43,282 bases of DNA from Candidatus Avisuccinivibrio pullicola (GCA_018713485.1 DVOQ01000057.1:1-43282); one strand, 5' to 3'. Shown: positions 17,176 to 26,725, numbered from the stretch's first letter. Notes: generated by a model not told the origin, from the sequence alone. Made by a program: numbers and translations.

Positions 17176-18108
17176 TTAGTTCCTCCAGCGCCAGAGCTTG
17201 ACGCGGTCTTTAAGCTGTAACGCTCTGGTCTTAAGTTCGGAGCCGCCCACCAGAATAAGCACGCCGCTGATAATGAGCGTAATGCCGATGGCCATCCGCG
17301 GCGTGAAGAGCTCATTGAAAAAGAGTACGCCGATGGCTACGGCCGTGAGCGGTTCGAGAGCGCCGATAATTGAGGTCGGAGTGGAGCCGATTAACTTGAT
17401 GGCCTTGACCATGAAGGTCAGCGACACCAGCGTGGGTACCACGGCAAGGAAAATAGCTCCCATTAAGGCCACGGGAGTCTCAAGGGGGCGGAGGTGACTG
17501 CTTTCTGAGGTAAAGGAGAAGAGGGTGATACCGAGGAGGCAGAAAATAGCCATGTAAAAGTTCATTTTTACGGCCGACATGGTAAAGCGGCTCCTGTTAA
17601 TCACCACCATATACACGCAGTAGGAGATGGCCGATCCCAGCACGTACAGTACGCCCTTAAGGTTAAAGCCCTCTCCGTCGCCGCGGTATAGACAGCCGAT
17701 ACCGATGAGCGTAAAGAGAATGGCAATCCACAGGCTTAAGGTGGGCTTTTCATGAAAAAGCGCCGCCATGGTCAGTACCACGAAAATGGGATAGATAAAG
17801 AAGAGGGTAGAAGCCAGCCCCGCGTCCATGTACAGAAAACTCGAGAACAGGGTCAGAGCTGAGACGCTGAAGAGCAGTCCGAGGATGGCGAGCATCAGCA
17901 GTTCATAGAGCGAGACCTTAAAGCTGATGCGGCTCATGACCATGATCACGGCAAAACCGAGGGAGGCAAGGATAAATCTGTAAAAAATGACCGAGGTGGG
18001 ATTGAGGCCTTCGGAGAACATGATAAGCCCTCCGAGAGGATTGGTTCCGTAAGAGATCCCTGCGATCATGGCGCAGAACGCACCCCAGGTTTTGGCGGAC
18101 AGAGTCAT
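17176..18108 (-). CDS. DMT/EamA-family permease
   Basis: A 310-residue transporter with about ten membrane segments and two EamA repeats. Repeat one begins TWGAFCAMIAGISYGTNPLGG and repeat two VLYVLGSAISYCVYMVVINR. The end-of-repeat motif GALEPLTAVAIGVLFFNE is the classic EamA signature. The substrate is unknown (the superfamily covers amino acids, metabolites and drugs). GAGG lies five bases before ATG 18108; the longer frame to 18168 lacks a ribosome site. It shares strand with ilvY but is separated by 193 bases, so co-transcription is uncertain. Confidence 0.85.
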   Translation of the reverse strand: MTLSAKTWGAFCAMIAGISYGTNPLGGLIMFSEGLNPTSVIFYRFILASLGFAVIMVMSRISFKVSLYELLMLAILGLLFSVSALTLFSSFLYMDAGLASTLFFIYPIFVVLTMAALFHEKPTLSLWIAILFTLIGIGCLYRGDGEGFNLKGVLYVLGSAISYCVYMVVINRSRFTMSAVKMNFYMAIFCLLGITLFSFTSESSHLRPLETPVALMGAIFLAVVPTLVSLTFMVKAIKLIGSTPTSIIGALEPLTAVAIGVLFFNELFTPRMAIGITLIISGVLILVGGSELKTRALQLKDRVKLWRWRN

Positions 18109-18301
18109 GGCAACCTCGCAATGGCACGAAATGACCTGCGCGCAGTGTAGCGCACGCCGCGCAGTCATTCAACGGTTGCGCTTCTAATGTTTAAAGCCTG
18201 CATATTCTTCAAAGGAAAAGAGATGCAGAGTCAGATAACAGTTCTGATACAGGGGTAATCTTAATTGGCCCGGTAATGCTCATGAGACAGGGTGAGAACC
18301 G

Positions 18302-19231
18302 CTAAAGTCCTGAGATGCGGCGCGAGCGCAGATCGGAGGCAAACGTCGGGGCAATGGTTCTGGCCAGCTGATAGATAGCCTTAATACAGGGTTCCTGAGA
18401 GCGGGCCTTCAGGTTACAGAGGGCCACGTCAAAGCAGGGCAGATCGGGGCGGTTTAAGATGACGACGTCATTTTTAAAGGGTGAGAGATCGACGATAACG
18501 CGGGGGACGATGGCAAGGCCAAAGCCTAAGGCGACGAGGTTGACTATGGCCTCATGTCCGGCGACCTGAGAGTAAACGCAGATGCGGGCGTGATGGGCTC
18601 TGAAGTAGTCCTCGATGTCGGTGCGTAATTTGCCTCTTTCGGGGAGAACCATGGGAACGGCGCTTAGAGTGACGTTGTCGCCGTCATAGCCTTTGAGAGG
18701 ATAAGCCGGAGTGCGCGGGGCGATCATGGCCAGGGGGAAGGAGATGAGATCGACACTGTCGATACTGTCATCTATGACCGCTGGTTTGGGGGCGATGACG
18801 AAATCAATGCCGTCATGGTTTAGAAAATTCAGGGCGTTGGCCGGATCGCCGGTTTCTAGTGAGATCTCCAGATCGGGGTGAATGAGACGCAGCTCGCTTA
18901 AAAGACGGGGAATAAAGATGTAGCTGGCTGAGACGGAGCAGTAGATTTTGATATTGCCGCTGACCGGAGCTATGTCCTGGGCCAAGGAGCGCTTTAATAA
19001 GTTGAAGTTGCGCAGACTGTCTTTGGCGAAGCGCTCAAAGAGGCGCCCTGCTTTGGTGATGACGATACCTTTCTGATCGCGGTAGCAGAGTCTGACGTTG
19101 AGATCCTTCTCTAATTTGGTGAGGGTGCGCGAGAGGGTGGATGGGCTCACGTCAGAGAGCTGAGCGGCCCGCGTCAGGTTCCCGGTCTCACAGATGCGCA
19201 AAAACAGTGCAGCGTCCTTAAGGTCAATCAC
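18302..19231 (-). CDS. ilvY: LysR-family activator of ilvC
   Basis: A 309-residue LysR regulator. N-terminal winged helix-turn-helix (FLRICETGNLTRAAQLSDVSPSTLSRTLTKLEKDL) followed by the co-inducer domain, with IKIYCSVSASYIFIPRLLSELRLIHP and GHEAIVNLVALGFGLAIVPRVIVD matching E. coli IlvY. In E. coli, acetolactate or acetohydroxybutyrate converts bound IlvY into an activator of ilvC. It is divergent from ilvC across 142 bases with two palindromic operators, exactly as expected. Confidence 0.93.
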   Translation of the reverse strand: MIDLKDAALFLRICETGNLTRAAQLSDVSPSTLSRTLTKLEKDLNVRLCYRDQKGIVITKAGRLFERFAKDSLRNFNLLKRSLAQDIAPVSGNIKIYCSVSASYIFIPRLLSELRLIHPDLEISLETGDPANALNFLNHDGIDFVIAPKPAVIDDSIDSVDLISFPLAMIAPRTPAYPLKGYDGDNVTLSAVPMVLPERGKLRTDIEDYFRAHHARICVYSQVAGHEAIVNLVALGFGLAIVPRVIVDLSPFKNDVVILNRPDLPCFDVALCNLKARSQEPCIKAIYQLARTIAPTFASDLRSRRISGL

Positions 19232-19260
19232 GGCTTAAATCCTTAATATCTCTGGTCTTT

Positions 19261-19297
19261 ATTGCATTATACGCAATGTAGAACAAAATATGTTCTA
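19261..19297. promoter_or_regulatory. Tandem IlvY operators in the ilvY-ilvC intergenic region
   Basis: Two palindromes side by side: ATTGCATTATACGCAAT (19261-19277) and TAGAACAAAATATGTTCTA (19279-19297; 7-bp arms, 5-base centre). The second lies where the -35 of the ilvC promoter should be, the standard layout of a LysR activator. Confidence 0.75.
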
Positions 19298-19314
19298 TTT
19301 TATAAAATCTCTGC

Positions 19315-19320
19315 TATGAT
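19315..19320 (+). promoter_or_regulatory. ilvC -10 box
   Basis: TATGAT, 54 bases before ilvC. No consensus -35 is seen at 17 bases (GTTCTA, inside the operator), consistent with an activator-dependent promoter. Confidence 0.6.
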
Positions 19321-19373
19321 GCTTGCAACGGGCAAGGAATGGCCTAGATTATCAACTGAGGAATACACAACAA

Positions 19374-20855
19374 ATGGCTAATTATTTCAACACCCTGAAT
19401 TTAAGACAGCAGTTAGCCCAGTTAGGCTGCTGCGAGCTGATGGACAGAGCCGAGTTCGCCGACGGCTGCAACTTCCTTAAAGGCAAGAAGGTCGTGATTG
19501 TGGGCTGTGGCGCTCAGGGCTTAAATCAGGGCCTCAATATGCGCGATTCCGGTCTGGACGTGAGCTACGCCTTACGTCCGCAGGCCATTGCCGAGAAGAG
19601 AGCTTCCTTTAAGCGCGCCACGGAGAACGGCTTTAAGGTGGGTACCTACGAGGAGCTGATCCCGACTGCTGACCTGGTGGTGAACCTGACTCCCGATAAG
19701 CAGCACAGCAACGTCATCGAGTCCATCATGCCGCTCATGAAGTCCGGCGCGGCGATCGGTTACTCGCACGGCTTTAACATCGTGGAAGTCGGTCAGCAGA
19801 TCCGCAAGGATCTGACCGTGGTGATGGTGGCCCCGAAGGCCCCCGGCACTGAGGTGCGTGAGGAGTACCGCCGCGGTTTCGGCACTCCGACCCTGCTTGC
19901 TGTGCACCCCGAGAACGATCCTAAGGGTGAGGGCTGGGCGATTGCCAAGGCCTGGGCGTCCGCCACCGGCGGCGATCGTGCCGGCTGCCTGCGCTCGTCC
20001 TTCGTGGCCGAGGTTAAGTCCGATCTCATGGGCGAGCAGACCATTCTGTGCGGCGTGCTGCAGACCGCTACCGTGCTGTGCTTTGACCGCATGGTCGAGT
20101 TAGGCATGGATAAGGCTTATGCCTGCAAGCTCATTCAGTACGGCTGGGAGACCATCTGCGAGGCCTTAAAGCAGGGCGGTATCACCAATATGATGGATCG
20201 CCTCTCCAATCCCGCCAAGTTAAGAGCCACCGCCTTAGCTGACGAGTTAAAGGGCATCCTCAAGGAGCTGTACTTAAAGCACATGGACGACATCGAGAGC
20301 GGCGAGTTCTCGCGTGTGATGATGGAAGACTGGGCCAATGACGACGTGAACCTCCACACCTGGAGAGAGAATTACGCAAAGTCAGGCTTCGAGAACGCTC
20401 CGGAGTGCAATGAGAAGATCTCCGAACAGGAGTACTTTGACAAGGGCATTCTGTTAGTGGCCTTCTGCAAGGCCGGCATTGAGCTTGCCTTCGAGACCAT
20501 GACCCACTCCGGTATTTACCCCGAGAGCGCCTACTACGAGTCGCTCCATGAGCTGCCGCTGATTGCCAATACCATCGCCCGCCGCCGTCTCTATGAGATG
20601 AACGTGGTGATCTCGGATACCGCCGAGTACGGCAATTACCTCTTTGCCAACGCCGCCATCCCGCTCCTGAAGGACTTCATGTCCCGCGTGCAGCTGGATG
20701 TCATCGGCAAGGGCCTTGAGGGCGACAACGCCGTGGATAACGTGGAGCTCATTAAGTGCAACGAGAGTATCCGCAATCATCCCATCGAGGTCGTGGGCCG
20801 CAAGCTGCGCGCTTACATGTCCGACATGAAGGAAATCGCCGTGGGTAACAACTAA
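19374..20855 (+). CDS. ilvC: Ketol-acid reductoisomerase, class II (NADP+)
   Basis: A 493-residue long-form enzyme (E. coli IlvC has 491) converting 2-acetolactate and 2-aceto-2-hydroxybutyrate to dihydroxy acids for valine, leucine and isoleucine synthesis. Seen: Rossmann motif [22 protein letters not shown], the NADPH-selective loop [14 protein letters not shown], the Mg-binding [12 protein letters not shown], and the duplicated C-terminal helical domain ([27 protein letters not shown]). The start is ATG 19374 with GAGGAA upstream. Activated by the adjacent IlvY. Confidence 0.98.
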   Translation: MANYFNTLNLRQQLAQLGCCELMDRAEFADGCNFLKGKKVVIVGCGAQGLNQGLNMRDSGLDVSYALRPQAIAEKRASFKRATENGFKVGTYEELIPTADLVVNLTPDKQHSNVIESIMPLMKSGAAIGYSHGFNIVEVGQQIRKDLTVVMVAPKAPGTEVREEYRRGFGTPTLLAVHPENDPKGEGWAIAKAWASATGGDRAGCLRSSFVAEVKSDLMGEQTILCGVLQTATVLCFDRMVELGMDKAYACKLIQYGWETICEALKQGGITNMMDRLSNPAKLRATALADELKGILKELYLKHMDDIESGEFSRVMMEDWANDDVNLHTWRENYAKSGFENAPECNEKISEQEYFDKGILLVAFCKAGIELAFETMTHSGIYPESAYYESLHELPLIANTIARRRLYEMNVVISDTAEYGNYLFANAAIPLLKDFMSRVQLDVIGKGLEGDNAVDNVELIKCNESIRNHPIEVVGRKLRAYMSDMKEIAVGNN

Positions 20856-20883
20856 TCATCCCCGCTTCCTTATCTTACACAAG

Positions 20884-20904
20884 GCCGGTCTCAGACCGGC
20901 TTTT
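20884..20904 (+). terminator. ilvC terminator
   Basis: GCCGGTC (20884-20890), TCA loop, GACCGGC (20894-20900), then TTTT, 28 bases after the ilvC stop. Confidence 0.9.
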
Positions 20905-20978
20905 CCGTCTTCAGCCCGCCATCTTTTACCTCTCCTTAGCCTGAGTCCGTGGCGTCCTGCTCTGTCCAGGAGCTCGGG

Positions 20979-20984
20979 TATAAT
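20979..20984 (+). promoter_or_regulatory. -10 box for the 204-residue membrane protein gene
   Basis: Perfect TATAAT within CTCGGGTATAATGGG, about 57 bases before the gene. The -35 region (CCTGCT at 17 bases) is poor. Confidence 0.5.
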
Positions 20985-21040
20985 GGGCACGGTAAGGTTA
21001 AGAGCCGCGTAGTCATAAGCTAAAACAGAGGAGAACAGGC

Positions 21041-21655
21041 ATGTCCCCGGAATCAAGACGTGAGGCCGTGCGCGAAAGGAAGACAGGTAAGGCGCGTTAC
21101 ACCCTGCCTGAGGGCGTAGAGCTCTTTGAGGGAGAGGTCGAAGGCTTTGAGGTGTTAAAGGATTTTAAGGACTGGGAGATCGCGGTGACGGCTAAGAGCA
21201 AGGCCGAGGCTCTGTCCCTGTTAAAAAATAAGGCCGCCTCCTTAAAGGTAAACGCCCTCTACTCGCTAAAGGTCGGCTCGCGGGTGCATAGCTTAAGTAA
21301 CGTTACGCGCGGCTCGTTTCTCTCCGGCCTGACCTTAAGCGCCCTGCCCTGTCTTATCGGGGAGAGGAGCGCAGGAGGCGAGGTAACTGCAGACACTCTT
21401 CCCTCTCCGGAACGGGATTTTGCGTCCCTGTACGCGACCTTAAAGCAGAGCTTTAAGAGAAAGTGGCTGCTCAGGCTGATTCTCGGGGTGCCGGGGGTGG
21501 CGCTGTGCGCTAACGCCGCTCTTCTGTGGACGGGACAGGACGCTTTCCTGCCGGTGGATTTAACCCTCTCGCTTATCGTGGGGCTGCTGCTTTTAAACGG
21601 CGCGTATCTGATTAAGCCTGGCGATCTGTGGCTGCAGCCGGTGACAAAACGGTAA
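21041..21655 (+). CDS. Hypothetical membrane protein
   Basis: A 204-residue protein that I do not recognise. A soluble N-terminal ~130 residues has an alternating strand/helix pattern (VELFEGEVEGFEVL ... AEALSLLKNKAASLKVNALYSLKV) that loosely recalls YbjQ-like folds, but this is not enough to assign. Two membrane segments follow near the C-terminus (LLRLILGVPGVALCANAALLW and LTLSLIVGLLLLNGAYLI). GAGGAG lies seven bases before ATG 21041. It converges with rep, ending seven bases before the rep stop, with no room for a terminator between. Confidence 0.7.
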   Translation: MSPESRREAVRERKTGKARYTLPEGVELFEGEVEGFEVLKDFKDWEIAVTAKSKAEALSLLKNKAASLKVNALYSLKVGSRVHSLSNVTRGSFLSGLTLSALPCLIGERSAGGEVTADTLPSPERDFASLYATLKQSFKRKWLLRLILGVPGVALCANAALLWTGQDAFLPVDLTLSLIVGLLLLNGAYLIKPGDLWLQPVTKR

Positions 21656-21661
21656 GTGACC

Positions 21662-23704
21662 TCAGCGGGAGTTTTTAGCCAGTTCGCTGATGGTGCTGAC
21701 GCCCAGATCAAAGCTGTTTTTGAGGCGCTCCTTTGATATCTCGATAGGCTTGGAGGCGCTGTGAAAAATGAGGTCCTCCGGGGGCAGCTCGTCAATAAAG
21801 CGCGAGGGACGGCTGACGTGCGTCTCGCCGCCGTTTCTGCGGGAGCGGCACCACGTTAAGGTCAGGGAGCGCATGGCGCGGGTGATCCCCACGTAGGCTA
21901 AACGGCGCTCCTCCTCCACGGAGCCGGCCCCTTCCAGGGAATTGCGGTGGGGGAGAATGTTTTCTTCCATGCCGATTAAAATCACCATGGGAAACTCAAG
22001 GCCCTTGGAGGCATGGAGCGTCATGAGCTGCACGGCCTCGACGGAGTCGTTATCCGCGCGCTTTTCCATGAGTTCCTTAAGACCCATGCGCTCGACGGCG
22101 CGGGCAAAATCGAGACGGGCCTCGCCAAAGCGGCCCCTGATAAGCTCGCCAATCCATTCCATGAGGGTGTGCACGCTCTTTATCTGATAGTCGGCCGCTT
22201 TGGGGGAGAGGGCGCTGGCACGCAAATGCCGCTCGTAGCCGATGTCCTCAATCAGGGTGCGCGCCAGTTCCGCGTCCTGATGGTTTAAAAGCTTCTGGCG
22301 CAGGCGCGTCATCAGGATGACGAAGTCGTTAACCGCCTTAAGCTGCGCGGGCTTTAAGCGCTCCTTAAGCTCGGGGAGCATGCACGCCTCGAGACCGGAG
22401 AGGGATTTGGCGGCGGCCAGTTCATTGATCGCGTGCAGCGTCTCGCGGCCGATCCCGCGCGGGGGCACGTTGGCGATGCGTACGAATGCCTGATGATCCT
22501 TGAAGTTGGCGATGAGGCGGCAATAGCAGATGATGTCCTTCACCTCGGTCTGATCAAAGAAGCTGTCACCGCCTGAGACCATGCAGGGAATATGGGCAAG
22601 GCGCAGTTCCTGTTCGAGAAGGCGCGACTGGGAATTGGAACGGTAGAGGACGGCGATTTGCCCCGGGCTTACGCGTTTCTCGTAAAGCTTGCCCTTGATA
22701 AGGGCGGTGACGATATAGGCCTCCTCGGTCTCACTGGCGCATTCCATGACGAGGATCTTCTGTCCGCCCTCCTTGTCCGGTGAGGCGCGCAGGGTCTTGG
22801 TGAAGAGATGCGGGTTGTGGGAAATGAGCACGTTGGCGCAGTTTAGGATGCGGCCCATGGAGCGGTAGTTCTGCTCCAGTTTAATGACCTTGAGATTCGG
22901 AAAATCGTCAGCGAGGAGGCGGATATTTTCAGGGCGGGCCCCGCGCCAGGCGTAAATGGACTGATCGTCATCCCCCACCACCGTGAACTGTAAATTACCG
23001 GAGATAAGGATCCTGAGCATCTGATACTGCGTTTCATTGGTGTCCTGGTACTCATCGACAAGCACGTAGCGAAAGCACTGACTCCACTTCTGCCTTAAGT
23101 AGTCATTGGTTTTTAAAAGACGCGTGGTGAGAAAGATGAGATCGTCAAAATCGAGGGCGTGACAGGATTTGAGGTAATCGCTGTAGGAACGGTAGATCTG
23201 GCCCATGAGGGAGGAGGCTCCCTCCGCGGACAGATCCCGGGGAGCGATGAGGCGGCCCTTCCAGTCCGAAATGGCGCCCATGGCATCGGAGATGATATCC
23301 CTTTCGCTCTGCTCTTCTAAGAGCGCGGAGAACTCGTCACGCAGAATGTCGCGGAGCGTCTTGCGCACGTCATTTTCATCAAAGAGCGAGAACTGCGCGG
23401 GCAGTCCCAGCGCGTCATGCTCCAGACGCACGATTTCAAGGCCGAGGGAGTGAAAGGTAGAGATCCAGATCCGCGCGGCCACGTCCTTGCCCAGTTCCCT
23501 GGCGACGCGCTCGCGCATCTCGGCGGCGGCCTTATTGGTGAAGGTCAGGGCGCAGATCCGCTGCGGCTGTACCATGTAATCGCGGTAGAGTTTTACGATT
23601 TTGGCGGTAATCACGCGCGTCTTGCCCGAGCCCGCTCCCGCGAGCACGAGGCAGGGACCCTGCACGTAACTGACCGCTTCCGCCTGTGCGGGATTTAAGG
23701 CCAC
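21662..23704 (-). CDS. rep: ATP-dependent DNA helicase Rep
   Basis: A 680-residue superfamily 1A helicase (E. coli Rep has 673), which moves 3'-5' and clears proteins ahead of replication forks. Seen: Walker A LVLAGAGSGKTRVITAKI near residue 20, TFTNKAAAEMRERV, LVDEYQDTNETQYQ (motif II), VVGDDDQSIYAWRGA (motif III), VQLMTLHASKGLEFPMV (motif V) and RRLAYVGITRAM (motif VI). The order and flanking text follow Rep more closely than UvrD or PcrA (WISTFHSLGLEIV, DLIFLTTRLLK). It starts at GTG 23704, two bases after the stop of the primase-like gene, with no strong ribosome site, suggesting translational coupling. Confidence 0.95.
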   Translation of the reverse strand: MALNPAQAEAVSYVQGPCLVLAGAGSGKTRVITAKIVKLYRDYMVQPQRICALTFTNKAAAEMRERVARELGKDVAARIWISTFHSLGLEIVRLEHDALGLPAQFSLFDENDVRKTLRDILRDEFSALLEEQSERDIISDAMGAISDWKGRLIAPRDLSAEGASSLMGQIYRSYSDYLKSCHALDFDDLIFLTTRLLKTNDYLRQKWSQCFRYVLVDEYQDTNETQYQMLRILISGNLQFTVVGDDDQSIYAWRGARPENIRLLADDFPNLKVIKLEQNYRSMGRILNCANVLISHNPHLFTKTLRASPDKEGGQKILVMECASETEEAYIVTALIKGKLYEKRVSPGQIAVLYRSNSQSRLLEQELRLAHIPCMVSGGDSFFDQTEVKDIICYCRLIANFKDHQAFVRIANVPPRGIGRETLHAINELAAAKSLSGLEACMLPELKERLKPAQLKAVNDFVILMTRLRQKLLNHQDAELARTLIEDIGYERHLRASALSPKAADYQIKSVHTLMEWIGELIRGRFGEARLDFARAVERMGLKELMEKRADNDSVEAVQLMTLHASKGLEFPMVILIGMEENILPHRNSLEGAGSVEEERRLAYVGITRAMRSLTLTWCRSRRNGGETHVSRPSRFIDELPPEDLIFHSASKPIEISKERLKNSFDLGVSTISELAKNSR

Positions 23705-23706
23705 GG

Positions 23707-25623
23707 TTAGAACTCGCGGATGGAGAGCCTGAAGTGACGGCTCTCGCCTAAGGCGGTCAGGCCTTCAAAGGAGAGATCGCCGCTCTCGCCTGTCACTTTC
23801 AAAAAGACCGTGCCCGCATCCTCAAGCGGAGCGCTCTGTTCGGGAAGCGCAAGCACAATGACAGTCTGCGCAAGCTCCTCCGTATAGCGGATGAGCGAGC
23901 TTATCGCCGCAGAAAGCGTCTCGCCGTCCAGATCGCAGAGGCTCACCACGAAGACCGGGGACGCATCGCCGTTATTTAATTTAAGGGACATGAGATCAAG
24001 CGCCGAGGCGAGATCCTCTCCCCCGGGGATGGGTACGTGCAGGGCTTTAGGATAAAGCTCCCTGAGTTCCTGTCCTTCGTTGAGGCTCTGACTGGCGCGG
24101 TTCAGACACAGGGAGGTAAGTTCCCAGTCCCTCGCGCTCATCACGCTTAGGGTGGTGCGGGAGGTGGTGTCGAGGATATGCGCGATGGTACGGCGGAGCA
24201 GGGACTTGCGGCCTGAGAGGGTATAGAGCCCCGGGGCGCAGCTGAGCGTCAGGAGCGCCGTGGCATCGGGCAGATCGCCTACGCTCTTTTGCGGAAGGCG
24301 GGGGCCCCCGAAGGTCAGCGTGTTTAACCGCTCGAGGTTTTTGAGCCTGAAGGCGAGCGTGTCAGGCGAGGCGCAGAGCAGGGCGTTGGCGTCTTTATAG
24401 GGGGCGGTGAGACTGACGATGCGGGCCTCGATATGGAGAGCGTGCAGGGCCTCAAGGAGTTTCTCCGCGCTGTTACGGCCGGTTTCGTCGTTGTCGGGCA
24501 ATATGCAGAAGGAACGCCCCACGAGGGGATGGTCGCGCAGATAGTCCGTAAGTTTGCGCAGATTGGCAGCTCCCCCTAACGACAGGGCGCGGTAGCCGAG
24601 CGTCTCCAGGGAAAGGGCGTCAAACTCGCCTTCGGTGATGAAGATGAGTCCCGGCTGATTGACCGTATCCAGATTGAGGATCCCCGCCTGTCCGCGTTTT
24701 CTCACGCGATCGGTGGATGTGGTGTCGGTATTGCGCACCATATAGGCGTAATCACTGTAGGGAATGATGGCGCCCTGCCAGGTGAGAACGGTGTTGCTCT
24801 GCGGATCGCCGCCGACGCTGAAAGCCGGATCAAAACCCAGGTGGAAGCGGGCAATCACCTCGTCGCTCAAGCCGCGATCCTTAAAGTAAGTGGTGTTGCC
24901 TGCGTTTCTTGCGCACTGGCGCAGATAGTCGCGATAGGAGCGCGGTACGTTATCGCGGGCGCGGATTTCCTCAGGCAGCGAAGACAGGGCGTGCGGCTTC
25001 ACATAGCTACCCTCGCGGCCCCGTGAGGGAAGCTCCACGCCTTTCTCGCCCTCATCGTTAATCGGGGCGTAGGCGGTGAGAGCGTGGGCGTTATCGGAGA
25101 AGAACGTATCGGCCTTCCTGGGACTATAGGGAGCCTCCACGGTAAAGACCGCCTGGGAGCGCACCGTGCTTTGCGCAAAGTGGGCAGGCCTTTCCCCGGG
25201 GTCGCTGCGGATAATGCGCGTCTGACCAAAGGTGGCGGGCGTGGTGAGGGGACGGGAGGTCGGAGCGTAGTCCTGATCCTTATAGAGAGGACGGGGCGCC
25301 GTGGCGCGCGTGATCACCGTCGAGGGAGGCAGTCCCGTGGGCTGGCCGCCTAAATACATTTCATGGACTTTGGCGTACTGATCGCTAAAGGAGGAAAGAC
25401 CGTACTCGAGGCCTACGAGATCGAAGATATCGTATGAGGCATCGCAGCCAAAGCAGTGCACGTTATTGGTACGGGCGTTAAAGCTCATCGAGGGATGCTC
25501 GTCCCGATGCTGCGGGTTAAGGCAGCGGAAAGGACGCGTGGTGTCGATACCCCGTGACTTCAGATATTCAGCGAGTTTGGTTTTAAGAAATTTACGCGTC
25601 CGCTCAAAATCCGGATCCTGCAT
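23707..25623 (-). CDS. Primase-like protein: CHC2 zinc ribbon, TOPRIM, decayed DnaB/RecA-type domain
   Basis: A 638-residue protein. N-terminal zinc ribbon with Cys34, His39, Cys57 and Cys60 (FRCLNPQH ... VHCFGC), a long linker, a primase core region (KDRGLSDEVIARFHLGFDP, 248-266), then TOPRIM with Glu331 (FITEGEFDALSLE) and Asp377/Asp379 (LPDNDETGRNSAEK). The last ~180 residues have the order of a DnaB/gp4-type ATPase: PGLYTLSGRKSLLRRTIAHIL where the P-loop should be, TLSVMSARDWELTSLCLNRAS, PVFVVSLCDLDGE and a final EDAGTVFLKVTGESGDLSF. However, the P-loop lacks GKT. It is not the chromosomal DnaG. AAGGAGGT overlaps the end of tcdA four bases before ATG 25623, and rep follows at once. It is probably a captured phage or plasmid primase-helicase. 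Confidence 0.8.
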   Translation of the reverse strand: MQDPDFERTRKFLKTKLAEYLKSRGIDTTRPFRCLNPQHRDEHPSMSFNARTNNVHCFGCDASYDIFDLVGLEYGLSSFSDQYAKVHEMYLGGQPTGLPPSTVITRATAPRPLYKDQDYAPTSRPLTTPATFGQTRIIRSDPGERPAHFAQSTVRSQAVFTVEAPYSPRKADTFFSDNAHALTAYAPINDEGEKGVELPSRGREGSYVKPHALSSLPEEIRARDNVPRSYRDYLRQCARNAGNTTYFKDRGLSDEVIARFHLGFDPAFSVGGDPQSNTVLTWQGAIIPYSDYAYMVRNTDTTSTDRVRKRGQAGILNLDTVNQPGLIFITEGEFDALSLETLGYRALSLGGAANLRKLTDYLRDHPLVGRSFCILPDNDETGRNSAEKLLEALHALHIEARIVSLTAPYKDANALLCASPDTLAFRLKNLERLNTLTFGGPRLPQKSVGDLPDATALLTLSCAPGLYTLSGRKSLLRRTIAHILDTTSRTTLSVMSARDWELTSLCLNRASQSLNEGQELRELYPKALHVPIPGGEDLASALDLMSLKLNNGDASPVFVVSLCDLDGETLSAAISSLIRYTEELAQTVIVLALPEQSAPLEDAGTVFLKVTGESGDLSFEGLTALGESRHFRLSIREF

Positions 25624-26373
25624 TTAGACCTCCTTCCCGCCGTTTTCCTCGGTAATGCGGCGGATGATCTCCGAGGCGAGCATGAGGCCCGCGCACGCCG
25701 TCACTCCCATCAGTGCCCCGAACACCTTATGCCCGTTCTCCTCGGCATAGCGCGGCGTTTCCTCGGAATAAGTGCAGAGAATGTTAAATTTTTTCCCTCC
25801 ATGCGGGAAACCGTAGTCGCGGCGCAGTACGGTCCTTAAATGCGCGATGAGCTGATCGCCTTTGGCCCTCGCGATATCGCTAAGGTGCAGCTTCGCAGGA
25901 TCAATGCGTCCGCCGGCCCCTCCCGCGACCACGAAGGATCGCTTTGAATGATAGAGCCCGTGATCAAGCAGGGCCTTGGCCTTAAGATCGTCAATGGCCT
26001 CTACGCAGTAATAGGGCAGCGTGGCAAGAAAGTCCTTAAGCGTGGTCCCGTCGATGCGCTGCTGCAGGGCGTGCACTTTAAGATCGGGGTTTATGTCCTT
26101 AAGACGGCGGGCCATCGCCTCCACCTTGGGCTCTCCCACCGTGCTTTCCAGAGCATGCACCTGACGGTTGAGATTACTGCGCTCAATGGTATCGGCATCG
26201 ATGAGGGTCAGCTCACCCACGCCGGCGCGGCATAAGGCCTCCGCGCAGGGCGATCCCACCCCGCCCACGCCCGCCACCGCGACGTGGCTTGCCTGCAGCT
26301 TTAAAAAACCGTTTCTGCCAAAAAGACGCAGGGAGCCCGTAAAACGCTCCTCAAGTAAACTGACCGCGGTCAT
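25624..26373 (-). CDS. tcdA: tRNA threonylcarbamoyladenosine dehydratase (TcdA/CsdL type)
   Basis: A 249-residue E1/ThiF-superfamily protein. TcdA dehydrates t6A37 of ANN-decoding tRNAs to the cyclic form, using ATP. Seen: nucleotide-binding VAVAGVGGVGSPCAEALCRAGVGELTLIDAD, the NRQVHAL stretch typical of TcdA (E. coli NRQIHAL), YCVEAIDDLKAKALL and VVAGGAGGRIDPAKLHLSDIA. AAGGA lies five bases before ATG 26373. It is first in a three-gene unit with the primase-like gene (adjacent codons) and rep. Confidence 0.9.
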   Translation of the reverse strand: MTAVSLLEERFTGSLRLFGRNGFLKLQASHVAVAGVGGVGSPCAEALCRAGVGELTLIDADTIERSNLNRQVHALESTVGEPKVEAMARRLKDINPDLKVHALQQRIDGTTLKDFLATLPYYCVEAIDDLKAKALLDHGLYHSKRSFVVAGGAGGRIDPAKLHLSDIARAKGDQLIAHLRTVLRRDYGFPHGGKKFNILCTYSEETPRYAEENGHKVFGALMGVTACAGLMLASEIIRRITEENGGKEV

Positions 26374-26577
26374 GCCTGTCCTTCAAAGTAATTCCGATAT
26401 CGCTAATAATAGCATGGGCGTAAAGAGCAGGACGGTGGTAACCTCTCCCGGGCCTGTCCCCGGGGCAGAGGCGGGACGGGGCGTGTCCCTTTTCAGGGAT
26501 GATAAAATTCTTGCAAAGTAACTTATTGTTATTTAATGAAAAAATATAGAAAGCGCAAAATTTAGCTAAAAAAACGC

Positions 26578-26605
26578 TTGCCTGTGAAAAATTCCTTGCT
26601 ATAAT
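26578..26605 (+). promoter_or_regulatory. tRNA operon promoter
   Basis: TTGCCT (26578-26583), a 16-base spacer, TATAAT (26600-26605), then a GC-rich discriminator GCGCTC, as in stringently controlled stable-RNA promoters. An A/T-rich stretch precedes it. Confidence 0.8.
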
Positions 26606-26628
26606 GCGCTCACTTTCTCGAAAGGCTC

Positions 26629-26705
26629 GATCCCGTAGCTCAGTTGGATAGAGTATCGGTTTCCGAAGCCGGTGGTCATGAGTTCGACTCTCATCGGGAT
26701 CACCA
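26629..26705 (+). tRNA. tRNA-Arg (CCG)
   Basis: 77 bases. Acceptor GATCCCG/CGGGATC, D-arm GCTCAGTTGGATAGAGT, anticodon loop TTCCGAA with CCG at 26663-26665, T-arm ATGAG-TTCGACT-CTCAT, discriminator A and encoded CCA. The anticodon stem closes with two G-T pairs. Confidence 0.95.
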
Positions 26706-26725
26706 CGATAAAGTTATAACTGAAC

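Noticed and set aside
21041..21655. Assignment of the 204-residue protein to the YbjQ/UPF0145 family
   Set aside because: Only a vague strand-helix pattern; the glycine-rich YbjQ signature is not there.
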